Shown here: positions 10,453 to 19,089 of the stretch, one piece after another | Position numbering within the stretch: the stretch's first letter is position 1 | Layout of the letters: each line of letters begins with the position of its first letter | NCBI GenBank assembly: GCA_002256395.1 | Contig: NKJG01000009.1 | Coordinates: 47,021 to 111,020, forward strand | From: Bacteroidetes bacterium B1(2017) | GTDB taxonomy: Bacteria > Bacteroidota > Bacteroidia > UKL13-3 | Direction: 5' to 3' | Length of the DNA: 64,000 bases | The notes under the pieces: model-generated | The model's database searches: none | Told to the model about the DNA's origin: nothing | The model's input: the letters and a program-made list of their open reading frames with translations, nothing else | Made by a program: the position numbers and the translations under genes

Positions 10453-11172
10453 TTATTTCGCTGAAACTTTTATTTCAAAGGAATAAATTCTAGGACTAGG
10501 TTTATGAAATGAGGTTTGAAGTACAATATTCCAAAAGTCTTCCCTTAGTTTATGAATGCCAATTAGCGTCTTAATTATTAATCCTTTTAATGCCCCCATA
10601 TGCTTAGTTCCATCAGGGTCTATAAAATTAATTGTATTAAAACCAGCAGCTTTAAGCACATAATTGCAGCTTCCTGAAGTAAACATAATGGTATGCGTAA
10701 AATCTTCGTAACGCCAATAAGCACCAGTATACGATTGTGCATTTGGTACCATAAGAATAAACTCCCCACCTTCTACTAAAAGATTTTTCTTAATATGGTA
10801 TAAAGTATCAATGATTTTATCCTTATCAATATGCTCCAATACATGGCTCATGGTAATGAAGTCGAATTTTTCCGTTACTCCTTTTGAAAAATCACGAATA
10901 TCTTCAATTTGAATGGCATTTAAACCTTTGGTTTTGCATTCATTAATAGATTCATTACTAATATCAATACCAGTTATATTGGTATAACCTTGTTCCTTTA
11001 GGGTGTTTAGAAACTGACCATATCCGCAGCCAATATCAAGAATTTTGGCATTTTTATTAGTGGGTATGTGTGGTGCTAAATACCTAGGAATTCTATAGGC
11101 AGAATAGTATGTCGGATCAACTTTTCTATTATTAAAATAACTATCCAACTTAACATCTTGTTCCGTTTTCAT
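10453..11172 (-). CDS. Class I SAM-dependent methyltransferase
   Basis: A 239-residue cytoplasmic methyltransferase. SAM-binding motif I, ILDIGCGYGQF, lies at residues 44-54, followed by the acidic loop TGIDIS and the post-motif FDFITMSHVLEHIDKD, which are typical of Methyltransf_23/UbiE-like folds. The acceptor is unknown. It is the last gene of a minus-strand block of methyltransferases and glycosyltransferases (15402 to 10453), 7 bases after the FkbM-like gene, and directly upstream of an adhesin gene. The context suggests modification of a glycan or lipid at the cell surface, but that is inference. Confidence 0.85.
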   Translation of the reverse strand: MKTEQDVKLDSYFNNRKVDPTYYSAYRIPRYLAPHIPTNKNAKILDIGCGYGQFLNTLKEQGYTNITGIDISNESINECKTKGLNAIQIEDIRDFSKGVTEKFDFITMSHVLEHIDKDKIIDTLYHIKKNLLVEGGEFILMVPNAQSYTGAYWRYEDFTHTIMFTSGSCNYVLKAAGFNTINFIDPDGTKHMGALKGLIIKTLIGIHKLREDFWNIVLQTSFHKPSPRIYSFEIKVSAK

Positions 11173-11179
11173 ATTCTGT

Positions 11180-12091
11180 TTAATTTAAATTTTCAATTTG
11201 ATTTGTTCTGGTGTTATATACTTTTAAATCCTTAAAAGAGTTTAAAATTTCTTCATCAAGTGTATAGGTAAATTCTCCATTTGCATCTTTGTTTTGACGG
11301 CAAAGACTTCTTCTAAATCCTTCTTGACAACTAATTGGTTTGAGGTTAGCAATAGATTCTTTTTTAACAAAATACGCATTATTTCCATAACTATTACTTC
11401 CAACAAAATAATACCCCTTTTGTTCTGCTAAGTCACAGAGTGATTGAAGTGATGCCCCAAAAAATAGGCCACTAAAGTGAGCAGAATACCTTTCAAAATC
11501 TGGTTTATATGGAACTGTAACAGCTTTTTCACTTCCAAAACCACCATTATATTCCATTATTACAATTGTTGGATTAATTACTTCAATTGATTTCCAAATC
11601 CAATAGTCGTTTCCATCAATATCGATGTGCAAGATGCCTGGGTTTTTGGGCACGCCATCTGCAATAAAGGCTTCATTTATATTTTCACTTGTAATGAATA
11701 AATTTCTAGCTTTCAGATTATATTTCCAGTAATAGTAATCGTTCTTTACAAAATCGATATTGTCTTTTGAACCATCATAAATCAGCCCATTCCAATTATC
11801 GTTCATTAACAAAAATCGAGTATTAGATTCAATATAATTTTGAACACCAAATTCAATAAAGAATTTATTTTCGATTTTAAGTGTATGAATTAAATACTGA
11901 ATAATTCCGTCATCTTCCAACTGAGAAAAAACCGAAAATTCAATTTCTGAAAAATCTTGAACAGAATTATAACTTGGTTTCATTTGGTGAATGATACCTT
12001 TTGCTTGGAGTAGCTTTACAGACTCCATCTCAATCCTCATGTAATCCATGAATTTTTGAGCGCCTACCCATTTTTTAATTAGCTTCTTCAA
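11180..12091 (-). CDS. FkbM-like hypothetical protein in glycan cluster
   Basis: A 303-residue protein without signal peptide. The segment KFFIEFGVQNYIESNTRFLL followed by NWNGLIYDGS and later GILHIDIDGNDYWIWKSI resembles the FkbM-type methyltransferase Rossmann core, where an E-x-G-x-x-(D/E) SAM-binding motif is followed by an acidic residue and an HIDIDGND-like strand. The canonical glycine-rich loop is altered (FGVQNY), so SAM binding is uncertain. The start codon abuts the stop of the preceding glycosyltransferase gene with no gap, which implies translational coupling and a joint role in surface-glycan synthesis. Confidence 0.6.
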   Translation of the reverse strand: MKKLIKKWVGAQKFMDYMRIEMESVKLLQAKGIIHQMKPSYNSVQDFSEIEFSVFSQLEDDGIIQYLIHTLKIENKFFIEFGVQNYIESNTRFLLMNDNWNGLIYDGSKDNIDFVKNDYYYWKYNLKARNLFITSENINEAFIADGVPKNPGILHIDIDGNDYWIWKSIEVINPTIVIMEYNGGFGSEKAVTVPYKPDFERYSAHFSGLFFGASLQSLCDLAEQKGYYFVGSNSYGNNAYFVKKESIANLKPISCQEGFRRSLCRQNKDANGEFTYTLDEEILNSFKDLKVYNTRTNQIENLN

Positions 12092-13000
12092 TCAATTTTT
12101 GTTTAGTAATTCTTTCAATTTCGACACAGCATATTTCCAAAGACTTGGGTAAAATACCTCATCCATTGTGTAAGAATCCGCTTCTTGGTCGTGAAGAATC
12201 AACTTTGGATGTATAATTTCATGCATTTCCTGGGTTAACATTCTGGCAATCTTGTCATTTGGATTTGTTGTGTTTAGTGCGAGTTTATCAAATCCCACGT
12301 TACTAACCAAATTTTTATTCGGGTAAATAGACAATCCATTATTAATCCACATGGCAAAAGTCCATTGGTAATCCCAAGTTTCAATTTCTTTCGAATAGGT
12401 TTTATCAAAGGTTTTTTGCCAAAAGTCGATGCTTCTTTTGTGCCATAAAATATCATTTAGCCTGTCCTTCTCCCTAAACTCAGGATATTCTTTCATGTCT
12501 ACATCATAGTGTTTCCAGGCGCGGCGCCAGGTTGCAAAGCCCCAAATATGGTTTAGTTTAGAGAAATAATAGGATCCATCTCCACGCCATTTTCCAAATT
12601 GAAAATTATCACCCGATATATGCATGATGCGTTCATCGGTTCGGTAATAGGCCAAAAGCTCCTTGCAATAAGGGAAGAAACTTTGGTTGGGCACACAATC
12701 GTGTTCCAAAATAATTCCTTCTTCCTCGTGTTCAAAAAACCAATCAATAGCTTGTCCAATAGCTATACGGGGGCCTTGATTGTTTTCACAAAAGCGTGTT
12801 TCAATTTGGCAAGGCCAATCTATTTGGGCAAGTATTTTTGTTTGAACATCCGTAAGGGTTTCTTTTTCGCCTTCTTTGGTATTTCTAGGTCCATCGCTAT
12901 ATATATACAGTTTTTTTACGGCAGCCAAGCGTAATTGAGCGAGTACCTGCACAGCTGTATCAAATCTATTAAACACTATAAGTAAAACGGCAATGTCCAT
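12092..13000 (-). CDS. Glycosyltransferase family 2-like protein (nucleotide-diphospho-sugar transferase fold)
   Basis: A 302-residue cytoplasmic protein starting MDIAVLLIVFNRFDTAVQVL, the usual first strand of a GT-A fold. Further marks are LYIYSDGPRN, the acidic metal/nucleotide-sugar motif EHDCVPNQSFF (in place of DxD), and IWGFATWRRAWKHYD, which is common in hemolytic-type GT2 relatives from polysaccharide clusters. Donor and acceptor cannot be predicted. It is preceded by 144 bases without a gene and immediately followed by the FkbM-like gene. Confidence 0.8.
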   Translation of the reverse strand: MDIAVLLIVFNRFDTAVQVLAQLRLAAVKKLYIYSDGPRNTKEGEKETLTDVQTKILAQIDWPCQIETRFCENNQGPRIAIGQAIDWFFEHEEEGIILEHDCVPNQSFFPYCKELLAYYRTDERIMHISGDNFQFGKWRGDGSYYFSKLNHIWGFATWRRAWKHYDVDMKEYPEFREKDRLNDILWHKRSIDFWQKTFDKTYSKEIETWDYQWTFAMWINNGLSIYPNKNLVSNVGFDKLALNTTNPNDKIARMLTQEMHEIIHPKLILHDQEADSYTMDEVFYPSLWKYAVSKLKELLNKN

Positions 13001-13144
13001 TTTGGGTATTTCAAATTTTGGTTCAAACCGAACTAAACACTGCTTCTTTAGCAGCCAAAGTAGGGCATGAGAGAATACTAAAAGCGGCTCAAGATAGGAA
13101 TTTTGAACTAAATTTTACTCCTTGATTTTAGGAAATGAAATCGC

Positions 13145-13975
13145 TTAAAATCGCTTTAGGCGTTTTTTTTCTATTTGTTTTTCGTAGAAGTTAGGGAAGT
13201 AAGTGCTTAGAATTAGCTTGGCTATAAACACTAGTGGACTAGCTTTGAACTTGTTGATATAAAATTCGGCAGGGGCATCAAAGTTTAGGTAATAGGAGTG
13301 CTTATTTTCTATGTAGTTCCTAAGAATTTGAAAGTTAGGACTGGTGTCTTTGTCAACCATTGAAGTGCCAGTGAGACGGTACAAGAAGGCGGTTTCATTA
13401 TAGAAATGAAATTTAAAACCATAAAAGGTTAAGTGCAGCCAATATTCCCAATCTTCAACTCCCATGCGCATGGTTTTACTTTCGTCGTAACCTCCAATTG
13501 CAGCCCATGAGGTCTTTCTGTAGATTGCACAAGCATCAATAAAATTCCAAGTCATTAGCTCCTGAACCGAATAAGGTTTAATTGGTTTTGGGCCTGTTTT
13601 GTCGCCAAAGAAATTTGCCTTACCATAAACTATTGAGTACTCTGAATTTTCCTCAAGAAAATTAACCGCATACGGAATATAGTTTGGAAGAAGTTTATTA
13701 TCGCAATCAAGGGGAAGTATGTATTTTCCTTTGGCCAAATTAATGGCTGTATTTCTAGCTCCACTTAAGCCTTTATTTTCTTGGCGATAAACAAAGTATC
13801 CTTTGTTTTTTAGATCATTCAATACTTCAACGGTATTTGAATCAGTTGATCCATCATCTACAATAATTATTTCATATTTAATGTTTTCGGGAACAGAAAT
13901 GCTTCCTAATGCATCTAAAATAAAATGGCCATGGTTATAACAAGGAATGATGATTGAAATAATTGGATCATTCAT
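13145..13975 (-). CDS. Glycosyltransferase family 2
   Basis: A 276-residue GT2 enzyme. The start at 13975 (MNDPIISIIIPCYNHG) is preferred: it sits one base after the stop of the upstream methyltransferase and opens with the standard GT-A strand, whereas the longer ORF (from 13993) adds only MGGKIN inside the neighbour. The motifs are VDDGSTDSN near residues 39-47, GLSGARNTAI for the donor loop, LPLDCDNKL as the DxD site and GVEDWEYWLH as the ED-type catalytic segment. It transfers a sugar from a nucleotide donor to a surface glycan precursor; specificity is unknown. Confidence 0.88.
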   Translation of the reverse strand: MNDPIISIIIPCYNHGHFILDALGSISVPENIKYEIIIVDDGSTDSNTVEVLNDLKNKGYFVYRQENKGLSGARNTAINLAKGKYILPLDCDNKLLPNYIPYAVNFLEENSEYSIVYGKANFFGDKTGPKPIKPYSVQELMTWNFIDACAIYRKTSWAAIGGYDESKTMRMGVEDWEYWLHLTFYGFKFHFYNETAFLYRLTGTSMVDKDTSPNFQILRNYIENKHSYYLNFDAPAEFYINKFKASPLVFIAKLILSTYFPNFYEKQIEKKRLKRF

Positions 13976-13976
13976 A

Positions 13977-14657
13977 TTAATTTTTCCTCCCAATAGCTAC
14001 GTAATTCATAGTATTACCTGGATTGAAAAACTTTCCATCTAGGAATTTAAAAAACAAATTATGGATAGATTTAAAGGCCTTCGGAAAAGTTAAAATATCA
14101 GGTAATGTTTGAATAATTACTTGCCCAAGTAATGCCCATTTTCCACCATTAGGACTTACCTCAATACACTCAAACCCCGAATTAGTTAATGTTCTTTCGA
14201 AACCATATTTAGTAAATCTAAAAAAGTCGTAAGGCTCTTCATGCAAAGGCCAATACATTGGTCCAGAAACAATAAAATAACCTCCTGGTTTAAGCAATCT
14301 ATAGGCCTCGTTTACCATTTGTTGATAGTCGCCTACATGTTCAATTGTTTGAGTGCAAAAAATGGTGTCGAATGAATTATCAGCTAAAGGAATTTTTTGA
14401 GCTTCACATATTATATCAACCGTATTTTCACTTGATTGTACAATATCACATCCTGAATGTTTTGTAATGAAAGGGCTCAACCAATGTGCATAGGGTTTAT
14501 TGCCACATCCAATATCTAATAAACTTCCAGTGGCATATTTTTCAATTGCAAGCTTAAGTGATTTATAGAGGTAATAATAAACAAGGTAATCCTTGTTATA
14601 GGATTTAATATCCGTAGTGTTTAATCTATTTAAATTGTCCTCTCGTTTGCCATTCAT
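13977..14657 (-). CDS. Class I SAM-dependent methyltransferase (Methyltransf_11-like)
   Basis: A 226-residue protein with motif I SLLDIGCGNKPY at about 45-56, an acidic SGCDIV strand, and IPLADNSFDTIFCTQTIEHV followed by EAYRLLKPGGYFIVSGP. These are hallmarks of Methyltransf_11 enzymes found in polysaccharide and lipid loci. It is followed after one base by a GT2 gene and preceded at 4 bases by another methyltransferase, so the three are almost certainly co-transcribed. The substrate is unknown. Confidence 0.87.
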   Translation of the reverse strand: MNGKREDNLNRLNTTDIKSYNKDYLVYYYLYKSLKLAIEKYATGSLLDIGCGNKPYAHWLSPFITKHSGCDIVQSSENTVDIICEAQKIPLADNSFDTIFCTQTIEHVGDYQQMVNEAYRLLKPGGYFIVSGPMYWPLHEEPYDFFRFTKYGFERTLTNSGFECIEVSPNGGKWALLGQVIIQTLPDILTFPKAFKSIHNLFFKFLDGKFFNPGNTMNYVAIGRKN

Positions 14658-14661
14658 ACTA

Positions 14662-15402
14662 TTAAAAAAAATAATTAATAAATTTCTTAATAGTATAGTT
14701 GGGCTCCTTTAAGAATCTTGCAATTGGAGTTTCAATTTTATTTAATAAGAAGGTCATTTCGGGATGTTGTTTATTATAGGATTCTTTTTTGAATTCTAGG
14801 TATAAACTCTTCAATTGTGGGTTTGATTCTACCACTGAATTTTTAACATAAAGAATCATATTTTGTTTGTACCACCAATCAATTCCTTTTTTTGTCCATA
14901 ATTTATCTCTTAAGAAATCAATGGGTAAAAAGTCTTGTTTCTCAAATTTGGCTACCCAAAAATCCTGAGGCTGTTCATTTATATGGTACGTTCCATCTTG
15001 TTTAGGAATAGCAGCAGAGAACAAAACATAGTCTGAGTGTTTGGTTAGGCTCTCAATAAACATTTCTGAGGTGCTTTCTGGAAGATGTTCTGCAACTTCC
15101 ATCGAAATGGCTAAGTCGAACTTACGATTTAGATCTATTGGATTTTTTAAATCATAATCAATAAATGCTTCTTTAGGAATGGCTAATAAATCCCTATCTA
15201 CATAATGTCCATCTAAGCCACAAATTTCACTTACTCCTAAATCTTTTGCAGCTCTCAACCATTCGCCAGTACCACAGCCAACATCCAAAATACTGTTTAC
15301 CTTAATGAGGTTAAAAATAAAAGGCAACACATTGCTTCCCGACAACCTTGAATAGAACCTTTGCGAGTTGTAAAAGTCTTTGGTATATTGATTTTCTTCC
15401 AT
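14662..15402 (-). CDS. Class I SAM-dependent methyltransferase
   Basis: A 246-residue protein. Motif I ILDVGCGTGEWL lies at about residues 38-49, followed by ICGLDGHYVD, then FDLAISMEVAEHLPES, a Methyltransf_23 pattern. The C-terminal part (DFWVAKFEKQDF, WWYKQNMILYV) matches small-molecule or sugar methyltransferases from glycan clusters. It is the first gene of the minus-strand block; the 76 bases between it and the next gene upstream contain the perfect palindrome CGATATATCG at 15462-15471, which could mark a control site but is short. Confidence 0.85.
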   Translation of the reverse strand: MEENQYTKDFYNSQRFYSRLSGSNVLPFIFNLIKVNSILDVGCGTGEWLRAAKDLGVSEICGLDGHYVDRDLLAIPKEAFIDYDLKNPIDLNRKFDLAISMEVAEHLPESTSEMFIESLTKHSDYVLFSAAIPKQDGTYHINEQPQDFWVAKFEKQDFLPIDFLRDKLWTKKGIDWWYKQNMILYVKNSVVESNPQLKSLYLEFKKESYNKQHPEMTFLLNKIETPIARFLKEPNYTIKKFINYFF

Positions 15403-15478
15403 TTATACAGTTTTTTGAAGTCCAATATTAGTATAAATGAATAAATCCCCCAAAAATCCTGCGATATATCGTGATAAT

Positions 15479-18400
15479 TTATTCAATAATTAGTCTTCCT
15501 AAAGTGCCGTTTTCAGATTTTAGGATATAAATTCCTCGATTAAAGTTTGAGATATCAAGGGAGTTACTTTCAATGGTAACCTTTGTTTCAAGCCCTTTAA
15601 AATCAATTACAGAAATAGTTGTAAGCGACAAATTCTTAAAATAGATTTTGTTGTTTGATGGGTTTGGAAAAAATTCAGATGTGTTTTCTGTCGTATTTTC
15701 CAAGCTTAACTCTTTTGAATACGAGTAGTTTCCGTCAAAATCTACTTGCTTAATTCTGTATATTAGTAGTCCAATACCATCAGTGTTTGCATCATTAAAG
15801 GTGTAGGTTGAAACAGATTTTGAGTTGTTTGCTTTTAAAACGCCTCTTTCTTCAAAGTTGCCTTTTGAATCTATTTTTCTTTCAACTACAAAATGAGAAT
15901 TGTTTGATTCAGAGGCTGTTCTCCAAGATAGAGATGCCACATCATTTAACAAAGTACCTTCAAAACTTAACCAGGAAACTGGTAAAGGGTTAACGGTAGA
16001 ATCGCCACCAATTGTAAATTCACCAAAGCCACTGTATCCACTTCTTCCAACAACAGGTGTAGCAGTTGTTCCAGTTCCCAAAATGGCAGTACCTTGTAAT
16101 GTCCACGCCCCAGATGTTTGCCTTTTAATTAACCTTAAATCTGCAACGGTATTTATTCCATAAAATCCAGTTCCTGTAAGAGTAAGCGTATAGGTTCCAC
16201 CAGTAACTCCAATAGGATCAATTTTCCAAAAACCATTTACCGAAGCTTTGTTTACTTCCACAAATCCAACACTAAAATCGTACAGTAATAAACCTGTATT
16301 TCCCGGAGGTGTTGAGAAGAACTCACTTGTTAAAGTTCCCCCAGAGCTAGGTGCAGAGGTAAATTCAACCGTGGCTGGTCGGTAATTTGTGCCAACTAAC
16401 ATTGGAAATAAACCTGTATTGCCTGTATTTGTTGAGGCAGCAAACCATCTTTTAAATCTTCCAGAAATGGTTCCATTTGAATTTCTATTTAGAGAACCTA
16501 CTTGAGTAGTTGAGGTACCTAGAGTTAAAGTGTATATTCCAGTATTTACATTACTTAATAAGTTGAGTGAATTTCTAATGGTACAATTATTAGTAATAGT
16601 TTTTGTACTATTAGCAGCAATTAAATTGTAGTAAGTAAAGCCAGGAATATTTTGGGCACTTGTACTGGTAAATTGAGCAGTACTTAAAGAATCGAAATAA
16701 ACCTTGTTACTAATTAAACCTCCGCTAAAAGTAATGGTGGCATTTGACCTAATTGAAATTGAATCGGCAAAAATAGTGTTGCCAGATGGAATGGAAAGAT
16801 TAAGAGCATTAATCCCATCACCAATAACTGTATATGAATTCGTTCCCGAAACAATCCAATTGGCACTTATGGTTGGTGCTGGGTTATTTGTAACTACATA
16901 TATTGTATTTGCATTGTTAAACGAAAGTGGTGCCGTTCCAGTACCATCTGTATTTGGACCCCAAGTACTTAATAAATTTAAGGCTCCAGAAGATTTACTA
17001 TAAAATACATCCCCTAAATTAATGGTTGAGGTAGGAGGGCTAGTTAGGTTATAGTTTGAGAATCCACCATAACCATTGTATTCATATACCGAAAAGGTAT
17101 AGGTTTGTCCCAATGCCAGACCTTTAATTGTAACCATAGAACCGGTATCGTTATAGACTACATAATTACCCAAACCAACAAGCGAACCTATACCAAAAGT
17201 GTCTTTTGCAGTATACCAAAGTGAGTCGGATGGAGTAACTAAAGAACTCGAATTTAACCTTGCAACAACCATTCTTTTGTTTCCATTTCCTTTTCCTAAG
17301 TTGAGGGTGGCGCTACCAACCGAAATAGAATTTGATACAATTGTTGCTTGAATACTTGGTTCACTTGCGAGCATTCTATTTTTAAGAATGGAAACAGTTT
17401 GAGAGGTATAATTTCCTACCAATAATTCAGGTCTCATATCCCCATCTAAATCGTTTGAATTAAAACCACAAGGTCCACTTCCTGTTGTATAAGACACATA
17501 TCCCGAAAACGACGAAGGGCTGAGTAATCCACTTGTATGAACATTTTTAAATACTACCGCCGCTGGGCTACCTGCCATGGTAACTGCCAAATCTTGTTTT
17601 GAATCTCCATCTAAATCTATTGCACTTAATGCTTGTGTATAAAGGTATGGAGAAATAGATAAATCAAATCTAGTTGCTAAGGTTATTCCCGATGTGGTAA
17701 CGTTTTCGAATACTGAAACTGAATTTGAGTAATAATTTGCTACTAGAATTTCCTTTAGACCATTATTATTAAAGTCGGAGAGGGTTACCCAATTTGGATT
17801 TGCTCCTGTCGCGATATTATTTCCAATAGATACGGAGGTAAATGACATGGTACCAACAGTAGAATTGGTGTTCCTTAAAATGGTAATACTGTTTCCTGTC
17901 CAATTGGAAGATACGATATCTGATTTTCCATCATTATCTATATCTCCAGCTGTAAGGGCACTAGGTCCCGATCCTGCTGAATAACTTACAGGTGAAGAAA
18001 GTGAAAGGGCTCCAATAGTGGAGTTGTTTTTATATACCCCAATTGTATTTGATCCGTAATTTGAAATCGCAATATCAATTTTTCCATCTAGGTCAAAATC
18101 GCCAAAAGCAGCACCTTGCGGGTTAGTTCCAGTTAAAAAATCGTATCTAGCAAATGAGCTACTATTCAGTGTTGTACCATTGTATAAATTTACAAATATT
18201 GAAAAATAGGTATTTGTTGAAGACGCATAGGTTACAACAATATCTTGCTTATTGTCGCCATTTATATCTATTGTTTTTAAATTTATCGGTTGTGCCGAAA
18301 GCGTTGTTAGAGTAAAGTTTGAACTGTATAGTGAGCTGTTAATTACTCCTGTTGTTGAAGCATTTAAATAAATCCCAATGGAGTTGCCAGGAGATATATT

Positions 18401-18577
18401 GGCCGTTAATAATTCAGGCTTTGAATCATTATTTAGGTCTCCGCTAGTAATTCCTTGAGCATTATTGTAGGTTGTAAAATCAACTTTGGTGGCAAATGAA
18501 CTTGCCGAAAATTGAGCATTTGAATGCTTCAATGAAATTAGACATAAAATTAGCGCAACTAGTACTTTTGTTTTCAT
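15479..18577 (-). CDS. T9SS type A secreted protein with FG-GAP/VCBS repeats and fibronectin-like module
   Basis: A 1032-residue secreted protein. The start at 18577 gives the signal peptide MKTKVLVALILCLISLKHSNA; the longer ORF to 18643 does not start with a signal. Residues about 20-390 hold FG-GAP/VCBS repeats with calcium-type loops such as DLNNDSKPEL, DFDLDGKIDI and DIDNDGKSDI, usually forming a beta-propeller. About 410-515 is a fibronectin-III-like module with the GNGNKRMVVARL signature that recurs in two other large proteins of this window. The C-terminal segment (FFPNPSNNKIYF ... NRGIYILKSENG) is a type A sorting domain for T9SS export and surface attachment. Function beyond the surface location is unknown. 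Confidence 0.88.
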   Translation of the reverse strand: MKTKVLVALILCLISLKHSNAQFSASSFATKVDFTTYNNAQGITSGDLNNDSKPELLTANISPGNSIGIYLNASTTGVINSSLYSSNFTLTTLSAQPINLKTIDINGDNKQDIVVTYASSTNTYFSIFVNLYNGTTLNSSSFARYDFLTGTNPQGAAFGDFDLDGKIDIAISNYGSNTIGVYKNNSTIGALSLSSPVSYSAGSGPSALTAGDIDNDGKSDIVSSNWTGNSITILRNTNSTVGTMSFTSVSIGNNIATGANPNWVTLSDFNNNGLKEILVANYYSNSVSVFENVTTSGITLATRFDLSISPYLYTQALSAIDLDGDSKQDLAVTMAGSPAAVVFKNVHTSGLLSPSSFSGYVSYTTGSGPCGFNSNDLDGDMRPELLVGNYTSQTVSILKNRMLASEPSIQATIVSNSISVGSATLNLGKGNGNKRMVVARLNSSSLVTPSDSLWYTAKDTFGIGSLVGLGNYVVYNDTGSMVTIKGLALGQTYTFSVYEYNGYGGFSNYNLTSPPTSTINLGDVFYSKSSGALNLLSTWGPNTDGTGTAPLSFNNANTIYVVTNNPAPTISANWIVSGTNSYTVIGDGINALNLSIPSGNTIFADSISIRSNATITFSGGLISNKVYFDSLSTAQFTSTSAQNIPGFTYYNLIAANSTKTITNNCTIRNSLNLLSNVNTGIYTLTLGTSTTQVGSLNRNSNGTISGRFKRWFAASTNTGNTGLFPMLVGTNYRPATVEFTSAPSSGGTLTSEFFSTPPGNTGLLLYDFSVGFVEVNKASVNGFWKIDPIGVTGGTYTLTLTGTGFYGINTVADLRLIKRQTSGAWTLQGTAILGTGTTATPVVGRSGYSGFGEFTIGGDSTVNPLPVSWLSFEGTLLNDVASLSWRTASESNNSHFVVERKIDSKGNFEERGVLKANNSKSVSTYTFNDANTDGIGLLIYRIKQVDFDGNYSYSKELSLENTTENTSEFFPNPSNNKIYFKNLSLTTISVIDFKGLETKVTIESNSLDISNFNRGIYILKSENGTLGRLIIE

Positions 18578-18679
18578 GGGTAAAGGCTTTTGAATTAAAA
18601 CGCAATTAACTGAAAAAATATTAATTCTCACATGATAAAACACGCCATTGGCCCATATTTAAGAAATTATTCAACTATT

Positions 18680-19046
18680 AAAGGTGAGTCTTCTTTTTGT
18701 TAACCCATTGCATCAAATTTAAGGGATGGGTTAACTCGGAGTCGAGTGATCGATGTAATTTATAGCGATGAGTCTACTCAGAGTAGCGATATCGATGTAA
18801 TTTATAGGGATGAGTCTACTTTTTACATACCCATCGCTATAATTTTAAGCGATGAGTATACTTAGAGAAGCGATATCGATGTAATTTACAGGGATGAGTC
18901 TACTTTTTATATACCCATCGCTATAATTTTAAGCGATGAGTCTACTTAGAGAAGCGATTTCGATGTAATTTATAGGGATGAGTCTACTTTTTATAGACCC
19001 ATCGCTATAATTTTAAGCGATGAATATACTCAGAGTAGCGATATTG
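18680..19046. repeat. Non-coding tandem repeat: 84-bp higher-order unit of two related 42-bp halves
   Basis: Clear 84-bp copies start at 18793, 18877 and 18961, preceded by a single 42-bp half unit at 18751-18792 and a degraded unit from about 18680. Each 84-bp unit is an A half (starting CGATGTAATTTATAGGGATG) plus a B half (starting CGCTATAATTTTAAGCGATG). The halves share about 24 of their first 29 bases, including the core CGATGAGTCTACTT or its GGATGAGTCTACTT form. The A/B junction forms a hairpin, CATCGCT-N9-AGCGATG. All frames contain stops and no gene is present. This accounts for the whole gene-free stretch between 18578 and 19089. Confidence 0.9.
18699..18735. repeat. 10-bp inverted repeat at the edge of the tandem array
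   Basis: GTTAACCCAT (18699-18708) and ATGGGTTAAC (18726-18735) are perfect reverse complements with a 17-base loop. It occupies the same place as the CATCGCT/AGCGATG hairpin of later units, so it looks like a diverged copy in which both arms changed together. Confidence 0.65.
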
Positions 19047-19089
19047 AAGACACTATCCTAAAAATTGAATGAAGCTATCAAACACCTTT

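Noticed and set aside
12599..12934. Plus-strand reading frame of 111 codons inside the glycosyltransferase gene
   Set aside because: It lies opposite a well-supported gene with GT-A motifs and shows no protein features of its own.
18680..19046. CRISPR array candidate
   Set aside because: The repeats are contiguous or differ by base changes, without unique spacers of constant length, and no cas genes are nearby.
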